9,021 nt of DNA from CAZUZD01 sp964624465 (GTDB taxonomy: Bacteria; Planctomycetota; Planctomycetia; Isosphaerales; Isosphaeraceae): contig CAZUZD010000260.1 of NCBI GenBank assembly GCA_964624465.1, positions 1-9,021 of the forward strand, in the 5' to 3' direction. Positions 1 through 6,478 of this stretch are shown here, piece by piece. Positions within the stretch are counted from its first letter, which is position 1. Each line of letters opens with the position of its first letter. The notes beneath the pieces are model-generated. The model did not search any database, was not told where the DNA came from, and saw only the letters and a list, made by a program, of their open reading frames with translations. The position numbers were made by a program, and so were the translations under genes.

Positions 1-858
1 CCGAGGACGGACCCGGTCGGGTTGGCCGCCGCCCGCGCGCACCTGGCCGCCGTGCCCTGGAGCGACGGCTACGCCGACCTCGTCCGCGCCGCCGGCCGGG
101 CGCGACCGATCGGTCGCGACGCGGGCTCGGCCCTGGCCGATCTGGCCGCGCATCGGGCGCTGGTCGCACCCGCGATCGGGTCGCGGACGCTCGCCGTCCC
201 GGGGCTCGACTTCACGCCCTGGGCGCCGGGGAGCCTGTGGGTCGAGGCCGCCTCGATCGTGGCGGGAACCCGCCGCCAGGCCGCGGCACGGACGCTGATG
301 GACGCCCTCGGCGCTCGACCGGAGGGCTCGGCCAATCGGAGCCTGCCACCGGCTCGGACCGTCCCGGAGCGCGCGGCCGACGGGCTGCTGGCCGACCTGC
401 TCGGCGCGGTGCTGGTGGAGGCCCAGCCCGAGCTGCGGGCGGCTCTGGCGGCGCTTGACACGTCCAGTCATTCCGAGGTCGAGCGGGCCAGGGCCTGGCT
501 GGTGGTGCCGCCGCCGTGGCCACCGGCGTCGATCAGCCAGCTCCGACGCTCGCCGCAGTTGGCTCCGCTGGCGACCGAGCTGGCCCGGCAGCTCGTCCCC
601 GAGGGCGCGACCTGGGCCTGGCTGCTGGCGAGCTGGGAGCAGGAGCCCGCGCCGCTGGACGGCACGCGGCTGGCCGAGCTGGCGGCCGGAGCCGGGGGCC
701 AGATCGTCGAGGAGCCCAGGCTGCGGGCCTGGCTCCGTGGCGAGTGGGTCGCCTGGGCGCGCCAGCGGTTTCGCCGGGTCGCGCGACTGGCGCACGGCGA
801 GGGGCTGGGGCGGCGGGGTGATCCCGGGTCCGAGACCAGCAGGGAGGCCCGCGCATGA
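1..858 (+). CDS. C-terminal part of a putative ABC-transporter solute-binding-like protein (5' end outside window)
   Basis: The frame is open from base 1, so the true start lies upstream; the TTG at 22 has no convincing ribosome binding site and is probably internal. About 285 residues are visible. The stretch around residues 80-105 (WVEAASIVAGTRRQAAARTL, then MDAL) resembles the segment of type-2 periplasmic binding proteins where 'nuisance' residues precede the last helices. That likeness, plus the downstream ATPase and permease, is the only reason for the call. The remaining roughly 170 residues are Ala/Leu/Arg/Trp-rich, probably helical, and I do not recognise them; they make the protein longer at its C-terminus than usual binding proteins. 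There is no membrane segment in the visible part, and a signal peptide, if any, is upstream. The stop overlaps the next start as ATGA, which implies translational coupling with the ATPase. The role is inferred from context. It could instead be a non-binding accessory protein. Confidence 0.5.
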   Translation, partial: PRTDPVGLAAARAHLAAVPWSDGYADLVRAAGRARPIGRDAGSALADLAAHRALVAPAIGSRTLAVPGLDFTPWAPGSLWVEAASIVAGTRRQAAARTLMDALGARPEGSANRSLPPARTVPERAADGLLADLLGAVLVEAQPELRAALAALDTSSHSEVERARAWLVVPPPWPPASISQLRRSPQLAPLATELARQLVPEGATWAWLLASWEQEPAPLDGTRLAELAAGAGGQIVEEPRLRAWLRGEWVAWARQRFRRVARLAHGEGLGRRGDPGSETSREARA

Positions 859-1961
859 CCCGACTCAGCCTGGAAGGCCTGGTCAAGCGGTTCGATCGGG
901 TGGCGGTGATCGATCTCGACCCCGCGCTGCCGGTGGTGGTCGAGCCCGGCGAGCTGTTCGTGCTGCTCGGGCCGGCCGGTTCGGGCAAGACCACGATCGC
1001 GCGGTTGATCGCCGGCCTGGAGCAGCCCGATGAGGGCCTGATCCGGTTCGACGAGCGCGCGGTGCAGACCCTGCCGCCTGAGGCACGCCAGGTGGGAGTG
1101 GTCTTCGCCGATGAGTCGCTCTGGCCGCACCTGAGCGTGGCCGAGAACGTCGCCTATGGCCTGAGGGCCCGCGGGCTCGGTCGCCACGACCGTCGCGCCC
1201 GCGTCGACGAGGCGCTGGTGACCGCGAGGCTCGACGGCCTCGGGGGCCGGTACCCCGACAGCCTGAACCCGTTGCAGCGCCGCCGGGCGGCCCTGGCCCG
1301 GGCGCTGGTGATCGAGCCCCGGGTCCTCGTGCTCGACGAGCCGTTCGCGGCGCTCGAGCCCCGCAGCCGGGTCGAGCTCCGCGAGCAGCTCGCCCGGCTC
1401 CGCTCCGAGACCCGCACGACCACGCTCGTGCTGACCGGCGAGCCGCGCGAGGGCCTGGCGCTGGGGGATCGCGTGGGGCTGCTCGACCTGGGCCGGCTCG
1501 TGCAGGTCGGGCCGCCGGCGGCGGTCTACAACCGGCCGCTGAACAGCTTCGCCGCGCGGTTCCTGGGGCCGATCAACCTGATCGAGGGCCAGGTCGAGTC
1601 GGGCGAGCCGGGCGGCGACGTGGTGGTGCGCACGCCGCTGGGCCGGCTCATCGGCCGCAGCGAGCCGGGTCCGATCCGCGCGGGCCTGCCGGTGACCCTC
1701 GCGATCCGGCCCGACGCGCTGGCCATCCGCCTGCCCGTGCCGAACGGGGCCAACCGGCTCCCAGCGACGCTCGACCGCTCGACGTTCGAGGGGGAGCTGG
1801 TGCGCCTGCAATGCCGGGGGCCCGGCGACTGCCCCCTGGAGGTGCTCTGCCTCCAGAGCCAGCTCGGCGACCTGCGGCCGGGGCAGGGGGTCACGCTCTC
1901 GGTGTTGCCGGAGCACGTCGTCGTGCTCCCCGGCCGGTTCGCGCCGGCGAGCGGCTCGTGA
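855..1961 (+). CDS. ABC transporter ATP-binding protein, Fe3+/polyamine type, with degenerate catalytic motifs
   Basis: This 368-residue protein has the layout of FbpC/PotA/UgpC-type importer ATPases, which sit on the cytoplasmic face and power a permease. The nucleotide-binding domain covers about residues 1-235 and a TOBE-like C-terminal part about 240-360 (VTLAIRPDALAIR near 280-292). Walker A is intact (GPAGSGKTT, 39-47), as is Walker B (VLVLDE, 157-162, with E162). However, the Q-loop position is Ala85 (VGVVFADESLWPH where FQ is usual), the signature is L137-N-P-L-Q141 instead of LSGGQ, the D-loop has Glu168 instead of Asp, and the H-switch reads T194-G-E instead of THD. The flanking sequence aligns without gaps, so these are substitutions, not a frameshift. 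ATG at 855 overlaps the upstream stop. The fold and family are clear. Whether it hydrolyses ATP normally is doubtful, and the substrate is unknown. Confidence 0.9.
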   Translation: MTRLSLEGLVKRFDRVAVIDLDPALPVVVEPGELFVLLGPAGSGKTTIARLIAGLEQPDEGLIRFDERAVQTLPPEARQVGVVFADESLWPHLSVAENVAYGLRARGLGRHDRRARVDEALVTARLDGLGGRYPDSLNPLQRRRAALARALVIEPRVLVLDEPFAALEPRSRVELREQLARLRSETRTTTLVLTGEPREGLALGDRVGLLDLGRLVQVGPPAAVYNRPLNSFAARFLGPINLIEGQVESGEPGGDVVVRTPLGRLIGRSEPGPIRAGLPVTLAIRPDALAIRLPVPNGANRLPATLDRSTFEGELVRLQCRGPGDCPLEVLCLQSQLGDLRPGQGVTLSVLPEHVVVLPGRFAPASGS

Positions 1962-1980
1962 TCGATCGCACCCGGTTCGG

Positions 1981-1986
1981 GGGAGG
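1981..1986 (+). promoter_or_regulatory. Ribosome binding site fixing the permease start
   Basis: GGGAGG lies 6 bases before the ATG at 1993 and only 3 bases before the alternative in-frame TTG at 1990. The spacing favours the ATG, giving a protein one residue shorter than the longest reading. Confidence 0.6.
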
Positions 1987-1992
1987 CTGTTG

Positions 1993-3654
1993 ATGGTCCT
2001 GGGGCGATGGCTACGGCGGGCGGTGGGCCTGCTGCCGCTGGCGGTGGGCCTGGGCGCGCTCGTCGCGCTCGGGCTGGCGGCGGTGGTCGACCACGGGCCC
2101 GGTGGCTCGCCACGGCCGACGGCCTTCCACCTGGCGCTGGCGGCCCTGGACCCGTACGTGCTGGAGGCCGCCCGCAATAGCCTGGTGCTGGCGACCGTCG
2201 TGGCGATCCTCTCGGGCCGGATCGGGGTCTGGCTGGCCCGGCTGGCCCATGCCAGCGGCCGGGGCCGCCCGCTGGTCTTCGGGCTGGCGGTCGCCTCGAT
2301 GGGCGTGCCGCCGCTGGCCACGGCGCTCGGCCTGCAAGGGCTCCGGGCCCGGCTCGGATCGCTCGGACTCCTGGCCGCGTCGGGGGCGGCTGACTCGGTG
2401 CTGGACTGGGTGGTGCTGGCGTGGTCGCAGCTGGGGTGGGGCGTGCCGCTGGTGGCGCTGGCGGCGTCTCGGGCGCTCGACGGGATCGCGCCGGGCTGGA
2501 TCGAGGCGGCTCGGCTGGCCGGCGGCGGGCGTCGCACGCGGTGGCGGGGTCTGATCCGGCCGCTGGTCCGGCCGCACTCGGCCCGGGCGGCCGGCGGGGT
2601 CTTCGCGCTCAGCCTGATGGAACCCGGGGCGCCGCTGGTGCTCGGGTTGCGGCGCACCCTGCCGTGGCAGCTCGTGCAGGCGGCCGTCGAGCCCGGCTCG
2701 AGCTCCCGCGCGGCGGTGCTGGCGCTGCTGGCCGTCGGGCTGGCGTTGCTCGGCCGCGCGGTCTGCCGGCGCTGGGGCGGGGACCTGCGCGGAACGCACC
2801 CCGCCGTCGAGCCGACCCCGCCGCGCCGGAGTGCCCGGACCGGGATTGCCCTGCTCGCGGGCCTGGTGACGCTGGCCTGGGCGGCCCTGATGCTCGTGCC
2901 GGTGGCCGGCCTGCTGGACCTGGCCGTCGCGGCCCGCCCGCGCACCGACGTGGGGCTCCGGGCCAAGGCGCTCGCGATGGTGGGGCTGCTGCCCTGGACG
3001 CCCCTGGTCGTCTCGCTGGCGATCGGTGCCCTGGTGGCGGGGCTCGGGATGCCGCTGGCCCTGTTCGCCGTGGCCCCCGACGACCGCGCCGGGGGGATCC
3101 TGCCACGGGGCACGCGGTGGCTCCGCGGGTTGCCGCCGCTGGCCCCCGCCGTGGGGGTGCTGCTGGGGGCCCGGCTGCTGGCCGGATCGGGCGGAGTGGT
3201 GGGCGGGATCGGCCACCTGCTCGACCCCCGCGCGGTGCCGGGCCTGCTGCTGGTGCTGGTGCAACTGTTCCTGCACTGGCCGGCGCTGCTCGACGCCGTG
3301 GCCGAGGCGCGGGCGGGTGTGGGGCGGGGCCCGATCGAGATGGCCCGCACGCTGGGCGCCAGCCGGTCGCGGGCCTGGTGGACCATCGGCCGGCCCCGCC
3401 TGGTGCCGCCGCTGGTGGGCAGCACCGTGCGGGTGGCCTGCCTGGCGGGGCTGGACACGGCCGCGGCCCTGGTGCTGGCCCCCGATTCCCGCTCGCAGCC
3501 GATCGGGCCCGCCGTGCTCGACCAGCTCGGCCAGCCCGGTGGCTCCGGACCCGCAGCCCTGCTGGCGCTCGTGGCCGTGGCCGTGGGATTCCTGAGCCTG
3601 CTGACCGTCGCCAGGCTCGGGACCGACGCCCTGGTGGCCCGCCCACTCCGCTGA
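1993..3654 (+). CDS. Fused ABC transporter permease (FbpB/ThiP-like, two permease halves)
   Basis: This integral inner-membrane protein of 553 residues has roughly 11-12 hydrophobic segments and is built from two binding-protein-dependent permease domains in one chain, as in ferric-iron (FbpB) and thiamine (ThiP) importers. Each half carries the EAA loop that docks on the ATPase: IEAARLAGGG from about residue 170 and IEMARTLGAS from about residue 448, each followed by an Arg-rich stretch and a proline-containing helix start. A polar Pro/Arg linker near 270-290 separates the halves. The length fits fused permeases (usually about 500-560). It follows the ATPase gene by 31 bases and is almost certainly cotranscribed with it. 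The EAA loops look intact even though the partner ATPase is degenerate. The transported substrate is not readable from the sequence; iron is the usual assignment for this architecture. Confidence 0.88.
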   Translation: MVLGRWLRRAVGLLPLAVGLGALVALGLAAVVDHGPGGSPRPTAFHLALAALDPYVLEAARNSLVLATVVAILSGRIGVWLARLAHASGRGRPLVFGLAVASMGVPPLATALGLQGLRARLGSLGLLAASGAADSVLDWVVLAWSQLGWGVPLVALAASRALDGIAPGWIEAARLAGGGRRTRWRGLIRPLVRPHSARAAGGVFALSLMEPGAPLVLGLRRTLPWQLVQAAVEPGSSSRAAVLALLAVGLALLGRAVCRRWGGDLRGTHPAVEPTPPRRSARTGIALLAGLVTLAWAALMLVPVAGLLDLAVAARPRTDVGLRAKALAMVGLLPWTPLVVSLAIGALVAGLGMPLALFAVAPDDRAGGILPRGTRWLRGLPPLAPAVGVLLGARLLAGSGGVVGGIGHLLDPRAVPGLLLVLVQLFLHWPALLDAVAEARAGVGRGPIEMARTLGASRSRAWWTIGRPRLVPPLVGSTVRVACLAGLDTAAALVLAPDSRSQPIGPAVLDQLGQPGGSGPAALLALVAVAVGFLSLLTVARLGTDALVARPLR

Positions 3655-3679
3655 CGGCAGGCGTCCGGCGGCGCGGAGT
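3645..3679 (+). terminator. Stem-loop at the end of the ABC operon
   Basis: ACTCCGC (3645-3651) pairs with GCGGAGT (3673-3679), and the 21-base loop contains an inner GACG/CGTC stem (3653-3656 with 3662-3665). The left arm runs into the permease stop codon at 3652-3654. No T-run follows, so this is at best an atypical terminator. Confidence 0.4.
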
Positions 3680-3708
3680 AGCACGGGCGGTGCGCCATCG
3701 GCTATGCT
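3679..3708 (+). promoter_or_regulatory. Possible carA promoter
   Basis: TATGCT (3703-3708) resembles a sigma-70 -10 box and stands out in GC-rich sequence. The best -35 candidate, TAGCAC (3679-3684, 18-base spacer), is poor. The predicted transcript start near 3715 would leave a leader of about 60 bases before the carA ATG at 3776. Confidence 0.35.
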
Positions 3709-3775
3709 GATGGGGTTGCGCCCGGAGCGGAACGTTTCCCCAGAGACCCAGTCGCCGGAGCCGGTCAGACCGCCG

Positions 3776-4921
3776 ATGGACATCGCCAAGCTCGCGCTCG
3801 AGGATGGGACGGTATTCACCGGGAAGGCCTTCGGGGCCCGGGGTGAGGTGGACGGCGAGGTCGTCTTCAACACCTCCATGACCGGCTACCAGGAGATCCT
3901 GACCGACCCGTCGTACAACGGCCAGATCGTGGCGATGACCTATCCCCTGATCGGGAATTACGGGGTCAACGCCGAGGACGTCGAGAGCGGCCGCCCCTGG
4001 GTCCGCGGCTTCGTGGTGCGGGAGCTGAGCCGGCTGGTCAGCAACTACCGGTCGAGCGGCTCGCTCGACGAGTACCTGCAGGCCCACGGCATCCCCGGCG
4101 TCGAGGGCATCGACACCCGCGCCCTGGTCCGGATCACCCGGGTCCGGGGCGCCATGAAGGGCATCCTCTCGACGACCGACCTGGACGACGCCCGCCTGGT
4201 GCAGCGCGCCAAGGACAGCCCCGGCCTGGTCGGCCGCGACCTGACCGGCGAGGTCATGCCGGCCGGGCCGGCGACCTGGGAGCCGGGGTTCGACTCCGAC
4301 CTGGTCGGCCATCCGTACGGCACACCCGCGACGACGGCTCCCCGGCCGCATGTGGTGGCCCTCGACTTCGGCATGAAGTGGAACATTCCGAGGCACCTCG
4401 TCGAGACCGGCTGCAAGGTCACGGTGGTCCCCGGCCGGACCTCCGCCGAGGCGATCCTGGAGCACCGGCCCGACGGCATCTTCCTCTCGAACGGCCCCGG
4501 CGATCCGTCGGCGCTCGAGGGGCCGATCCAGGTGCTCAGGACCTTGATCCGCGAGGCGGCCGAGAGCCGCGGGATCCCGATCTTCGGCATCTGCCTGGGA
4601 AATCAGCTCCTGGGCCAGGCCCTGGGCGGCAAGACGTACAAGCTCAAGTTCGGCCACCGGGGGGCCAACCACCCGGTGCGCGACGAGCGGACGGGCAAGG
4701 TCGAGATCACCACCCAGAACCACGGGTTCGCGGTCGATCCGGCCAGCCTGCCGGCCGACGTCGTCCCGAGCCACGTCAACCTCAACGACGGCACGCTGGA
4801 GGGGCTGCGGCACACCCGCCTGCCTGTCTGCGCCGTGCAGTACCACCCCGAGTCGTCGGCCGGCCCGCACGACAGCCACTACCTGTTCGCCGAGTTCCGG
4901 GCACAGCTGTCCCGGGCCTGA
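3776..4921 (+). CDS. carA: Carbamoyl-phosphate synthase small (glutaminase) subunit
   Basis: CarA hydrolyses glutamine and channels ammonia to the large subunit CarB, making carbamoyl phosphate for pyrimidine and arginine synthesis in the cytoplasm. The N-terminal small-subunit domain (about 1-145) includes FNTSMTGYQEILTDPSY. The class I glutamine amidotransferase domain (about 190-378) carries the Cys273 nucleophile in GICLGNQ, with His357 and Glu359 in QYHPESSAGPHDSHY. These sit exactly 4 residues beyond E. coli C269/H353/E355. SNGPGDP and KFGHRGANHPV are also present. The ATG at 3776 gives 381 residues (E. coli 382) and begins just before the conserved LALEDGTVFTG. An in-frame ATG at 3704 would add 24 residues that do not look conserved, and its codons overlap the -10-like box. 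No good Shine-Dalgarno precedes 3776. The His of the usual GICLGHQ is Asn276. carB is not adjacent. Confidence 0.97.
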   Translation: MDIAKLALEDGTVFTGKAFGARGEVDGEVVFNTSMTGYQEILTDPSYNGQIVAMTYPLIGNYGVNAEDVESGRPWVRGFVVRELSRLVSNYRSSGSLDEYLQAHGIPGVEGIDTRALVRITRVRGAMKGILSTTDLDDARLVQRAKDSPGLVGRDLTGEVMPAGPATWEPGFDSDLVGHPYGTPATTAPRPHVVALDFGMKWNIPRHLVETGCKVTVVPGRTSAEAILEHRPDGIFLSNGPGDPSALEGPIQVLRTLIREAAESRGIPIFGICLGNQLLGQALGGKTYKLKFGHRGANHPVRDERTGKVEITTQNHGFAVDPASLPADVVPSHVNLNDGTLEGLRHTRLPVCAVQYHPESSAGPHDSHYLFAEFRAQLSRA

Positions 4922-4944
4922 CGGGCGAATCGTCCCAGTTTTCC

Positions 4945-4989
4945 CTCTCCTGGGGCCCCCGCAGCGGTGCGGCGGGCCGGCCCGGAGAG
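4945..4989 (+). terminator. Long GC-rich hairpin downstream of carA
   Basis: Three stacked stems are visible: CTCTCC (4945-4950) with GGAGAG (4984-4989), GGGCC (4953-4957) with GGCCC (4979-4983), and CCCGC (4958-4962) with GCGGG (4972-4976). Two-base bulges separate them, giving 16 base pairs in total with a 9-base loop. It starts 24 bases after the carA stop. No T-run follows, so it may be a processing or pausing structure, or a terminator of a non-classical kind. Confidence 0.5.
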
Positions 4990-5017
4990 TCCTCCAGCCG
5001 CCGCGCGGGGCCGGTCG

Positions 5018-5046
5018 TTGACGACGGCCGGACCGGGCGGTAGTCT
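5018..5046 (+). promoter_or_regulatory. Sigma-70-like promoter of purA
   Basis: TTGACG (5018-5023, 5 of 6 to TTGACA) and TAGTCT (5041-5046, matching the key T, A and final T of TATAAT) are separated by 17 bases, the optimal spacing. The predicted transcript start is about 5052-5053, leaving a leader of about 40 bases before the purA GTG. Confidence 0.6.
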
Positions 5047-5051
5047 CTTGT

Positions 5052-5066
5052 CTTTGCATCGCAAAG
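5052..5066 (+). promoter_or_regulatory. Inverted repeat at the predicted purA transcription start
   Basis: CTTTGC (5052-5057) and GCAAAG (5061-5066) are perfect inverted arms around ATC. The repeat begins at the predicted +1 and is much more AT-rich than its surroundings. It could be a repressor operator or a 5' hairpin stabilising the mRNA. A second weak repeat, GGATT/AATCC (5070-5074 and 5081-5085), follows. Its function is inferred from position only. Confidence 0.4.
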
Positions 5067-5091
5067 GCAGGATTGGCCTGAATCCGGGAAA

Positions 5092-6399
5092 GTGAGCGCG
5101 TCAGCCGTGGGATCGACCTGCGTGGTGGGCCTCCAGTGGGGGGATGAGGCCAAGGGGAAGATTGTCGACCTGCTCTGCGACCAGTACGACGTGGTCGTCC
5201 GCTACCAGGGCGGGGCCAACGCCGGGCACACAGTCGTGGCCGACGGCGTCACGTACAAGCTGTCGCTGGTGCCCACCGGCATCCTGCGGCCGGGCGTGGA
5301 CGCGGTCATCGGCAACGGCCTGGTGATCCACCCGCCGGCCCTGCTGACGGAGATCGAGCGGCTGGCCGGGCAGGGGGTCGACTTCTCCGGGCGGCTGCAC
5401 ATCAGCGACCGGGCCCACGTGATCCTCCCGTATCACCTGGAGGAGGAGCGGCTCAGCGAGGAATCCTCGTCGGCCGCCGACCACCTGGGCACGACCCGCC
5501 GCGGCATCGGCCCGTGCTACCGCGACAAGGTGGGCCGGGTGCATGGCATCCGGGTGGCCGACCTGTTCCACCCCGACTCGTTTCGCGAGCGCCTGGGCCG
5601 GATCATCGCGGCCAAGAACCGCCTGCTCTCGGCGATGCTCACCGACTTCACCCCGTTCGACGCCCCCGCCGTGGCCGACGAGTACCTCGGCTACGCCGAG
5701 CGGCTCAAGCCCTACGTGGCCGACACGACCGCCTGGCTGCACCGGGCGATCGGGCAGGGTCGCCGGCTGCTGTTCGAGGGCGCCCAGGGCTCGTTGCTCG
5801 ACATCGACCACGGCTCGTACCCGTACGTGACCAGCTCGAACTCGAGCGCCGCCGGCATCGCCGCGGGCTCGGGCGTGCCGACGCGGCACATCGACCGCTG
5901 GATCGGGATCGTCAAGGCGTACACCACCCGCGTGGGCGCCGGCCCGTTCCCGACCGAGCAGGACAACGAGACGGGCGAGCGGATTCGCCGGATCGGCCGC
6001 GAGTACGGCACCGTCACCGGCCGCCCCCGCCGGTGCGGCTGGTTCGACGCCGTCGCCACCGGCTATTCGGCGCGGGTCAGCGGCGCCACCGAGATCGCCG
6101 TCATGCTCCTCGACGTGCTCAGCGGCCTGGACACGCTCCAGGTCGCCGTGGCCTACGAGGACGAGCACGGCCGTCGCGTCGAGGACTTCCCGGCGCACCT
6201 GGACGACCTGGCCCGGTTCAAGCCGGTGTATGTGAGCCTGCCCGGCTGGAGCGAGGACATCAGCGGCGTCCGGCAGTGGGCCGACCTGCCCGAGGCCGCC
6301 CGCCGCTACGTCCGGTTCCTGTCGGAGAAGGTCGGCGTGCCGGTGTCGATCGTCTCGGTCGGCCCCGACCGGACCGCGACCCTGCACGTCAATTCCTGA
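5092..6399 (+). CDS. purA: Adenylosuccinate synthetase
   Basis: PurA joins IMP and aspartate using GTP, the first committed step from IMP to AMP, in the cytoplasm. The 435 residues compare with 432 in E. coli. The N-terminal GTP-site motif reads GLQWGDEAKGK with catalytic Asp18, and NAGHTV carries His46; both are 5 positions beyond E. coli D13/H41. Further family signatures are GTTRRGIGPCYRDKVGR (IMP/dimer loop region), TSSNSSAAGIAAGSG, KAYTTRVGAGPFPTE and the GTVTGRPRRCGWFD block. The common GDEGKGK is GDEAKGK here, a conservative change. I use the GTG at 5092; a second in-frame GTG at 5107 would remove five residues and still keep every motif, and neither has a strong Shine-Dalgarno. The gene has its own promoter-like sequence and is separated from carA by 170 bases with a hairpin, so it is probably a separate transcript. 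uppS follows after 79 bases. Confidence 0.97.
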   Translation: MSASAVGSTCVVGLQWGDEAKGKIVDLLCDQYDVVVRYQGGANAGHTVVADGVTYKLSLVPTGILRPGVDAVIGNGLVIHPPALLTEIERLAGQGVDFSGRLHISDRAHVILPYHLEEERLSEESSSAADHLGTTRRGIGPCYRDKVGRVHGIRVADLFHPDSFRERLGRIIAAKNRLLSAMLTDFTPFDAPAVADEYLGYAERLKPYVADTTAWLHRAIGQGRRLLFEGAQGSLLDIDHGSYPYVTSSNSSAAGIAAGSGVPTRHIDRWIGIVKAYTTRVGAGPFPTEQDNETGERIRRIGREYGTVTGRPRRCGWFDAVATGYSARVSGATEIAVMLLDVLSGLDTLQVAVAYEDEHGRRVEDFPAHLDDLARFKPVYVSLPGWSEDISGVRQWADLPEAARRYVRFLSEKVGVPVSIVSVGPDRTATLHVNS

Positions 6400-6402
6400 G
6401 TG

Positions 6403-6420
6403 CCCGCCGATCCTGGCGGG
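6403..6420 (+). terminator. Hairpin just after purA
   Basis: CCCGCC (6403-6408) and GGCGGG (6415-6420) form a perfect 6-bp stem with a 6-base loop, starting 4 bases after the purA stop. There is no T-run after it. It is a possible weak terminator or 3' end stabiliser. Confidence 0.4.
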
Positions 6421-6443
6421 ACGAGTGTCCGGGTGAGAGCAGG

Positions 6444-6465
6444 GGCCCGTCGCCAGTGACGGGCC
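6444..6465 (+). promoter_or_regulatory. Strong hairpin immediately upstream of uppS
   Basis: GGCCCGTC (6444-6451) and GACGGGCC (6458-6465) form a perfect 8-bp stem with a 6-base loop, ending 4 bases before the GGAGG at 6470-6474. It could end part of the purA transcript or shape ribosome access to uppS. No clear promoter is visible between purA and uppS, so readthrough from purA is likely. Confidence 0.45.
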
Positions 6466-6478
6466 GCGTGGAGGCCGC

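Noticed and set aside
468..3698. Very long antisense open frame (over 1000 codons) opposite the ABC operon
   Set aside because: Its product is low-complexity Arg/Pro/Ala/Ser/Gln-rich with no recognisable motif, and it lies opposite three well-supported genes. Stop codons are rare in antisense frames at this GC content.
2421..3710. Sense-strand frame overlapping the permease in another phase
   Set aside because: Gly/Ala/Arg-rich shadow; the overlapping permease frame has membrane segments and both EAA loops.
2609..5059. Long antisense open frame opposite the permease, carA and the carA-purA gap
   Set aside because: Same reason: compositional artefact, no domain signal, and it runs through the purA promoter and carA hairpin.
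4922..5091. Possible small gene or RNA gene in the carA-purA gap
   Set aside because: No open frame with coding character and no tRNA- or riboswitch-like fold beyond the hairpin, promoter and inverted repeat already listed.
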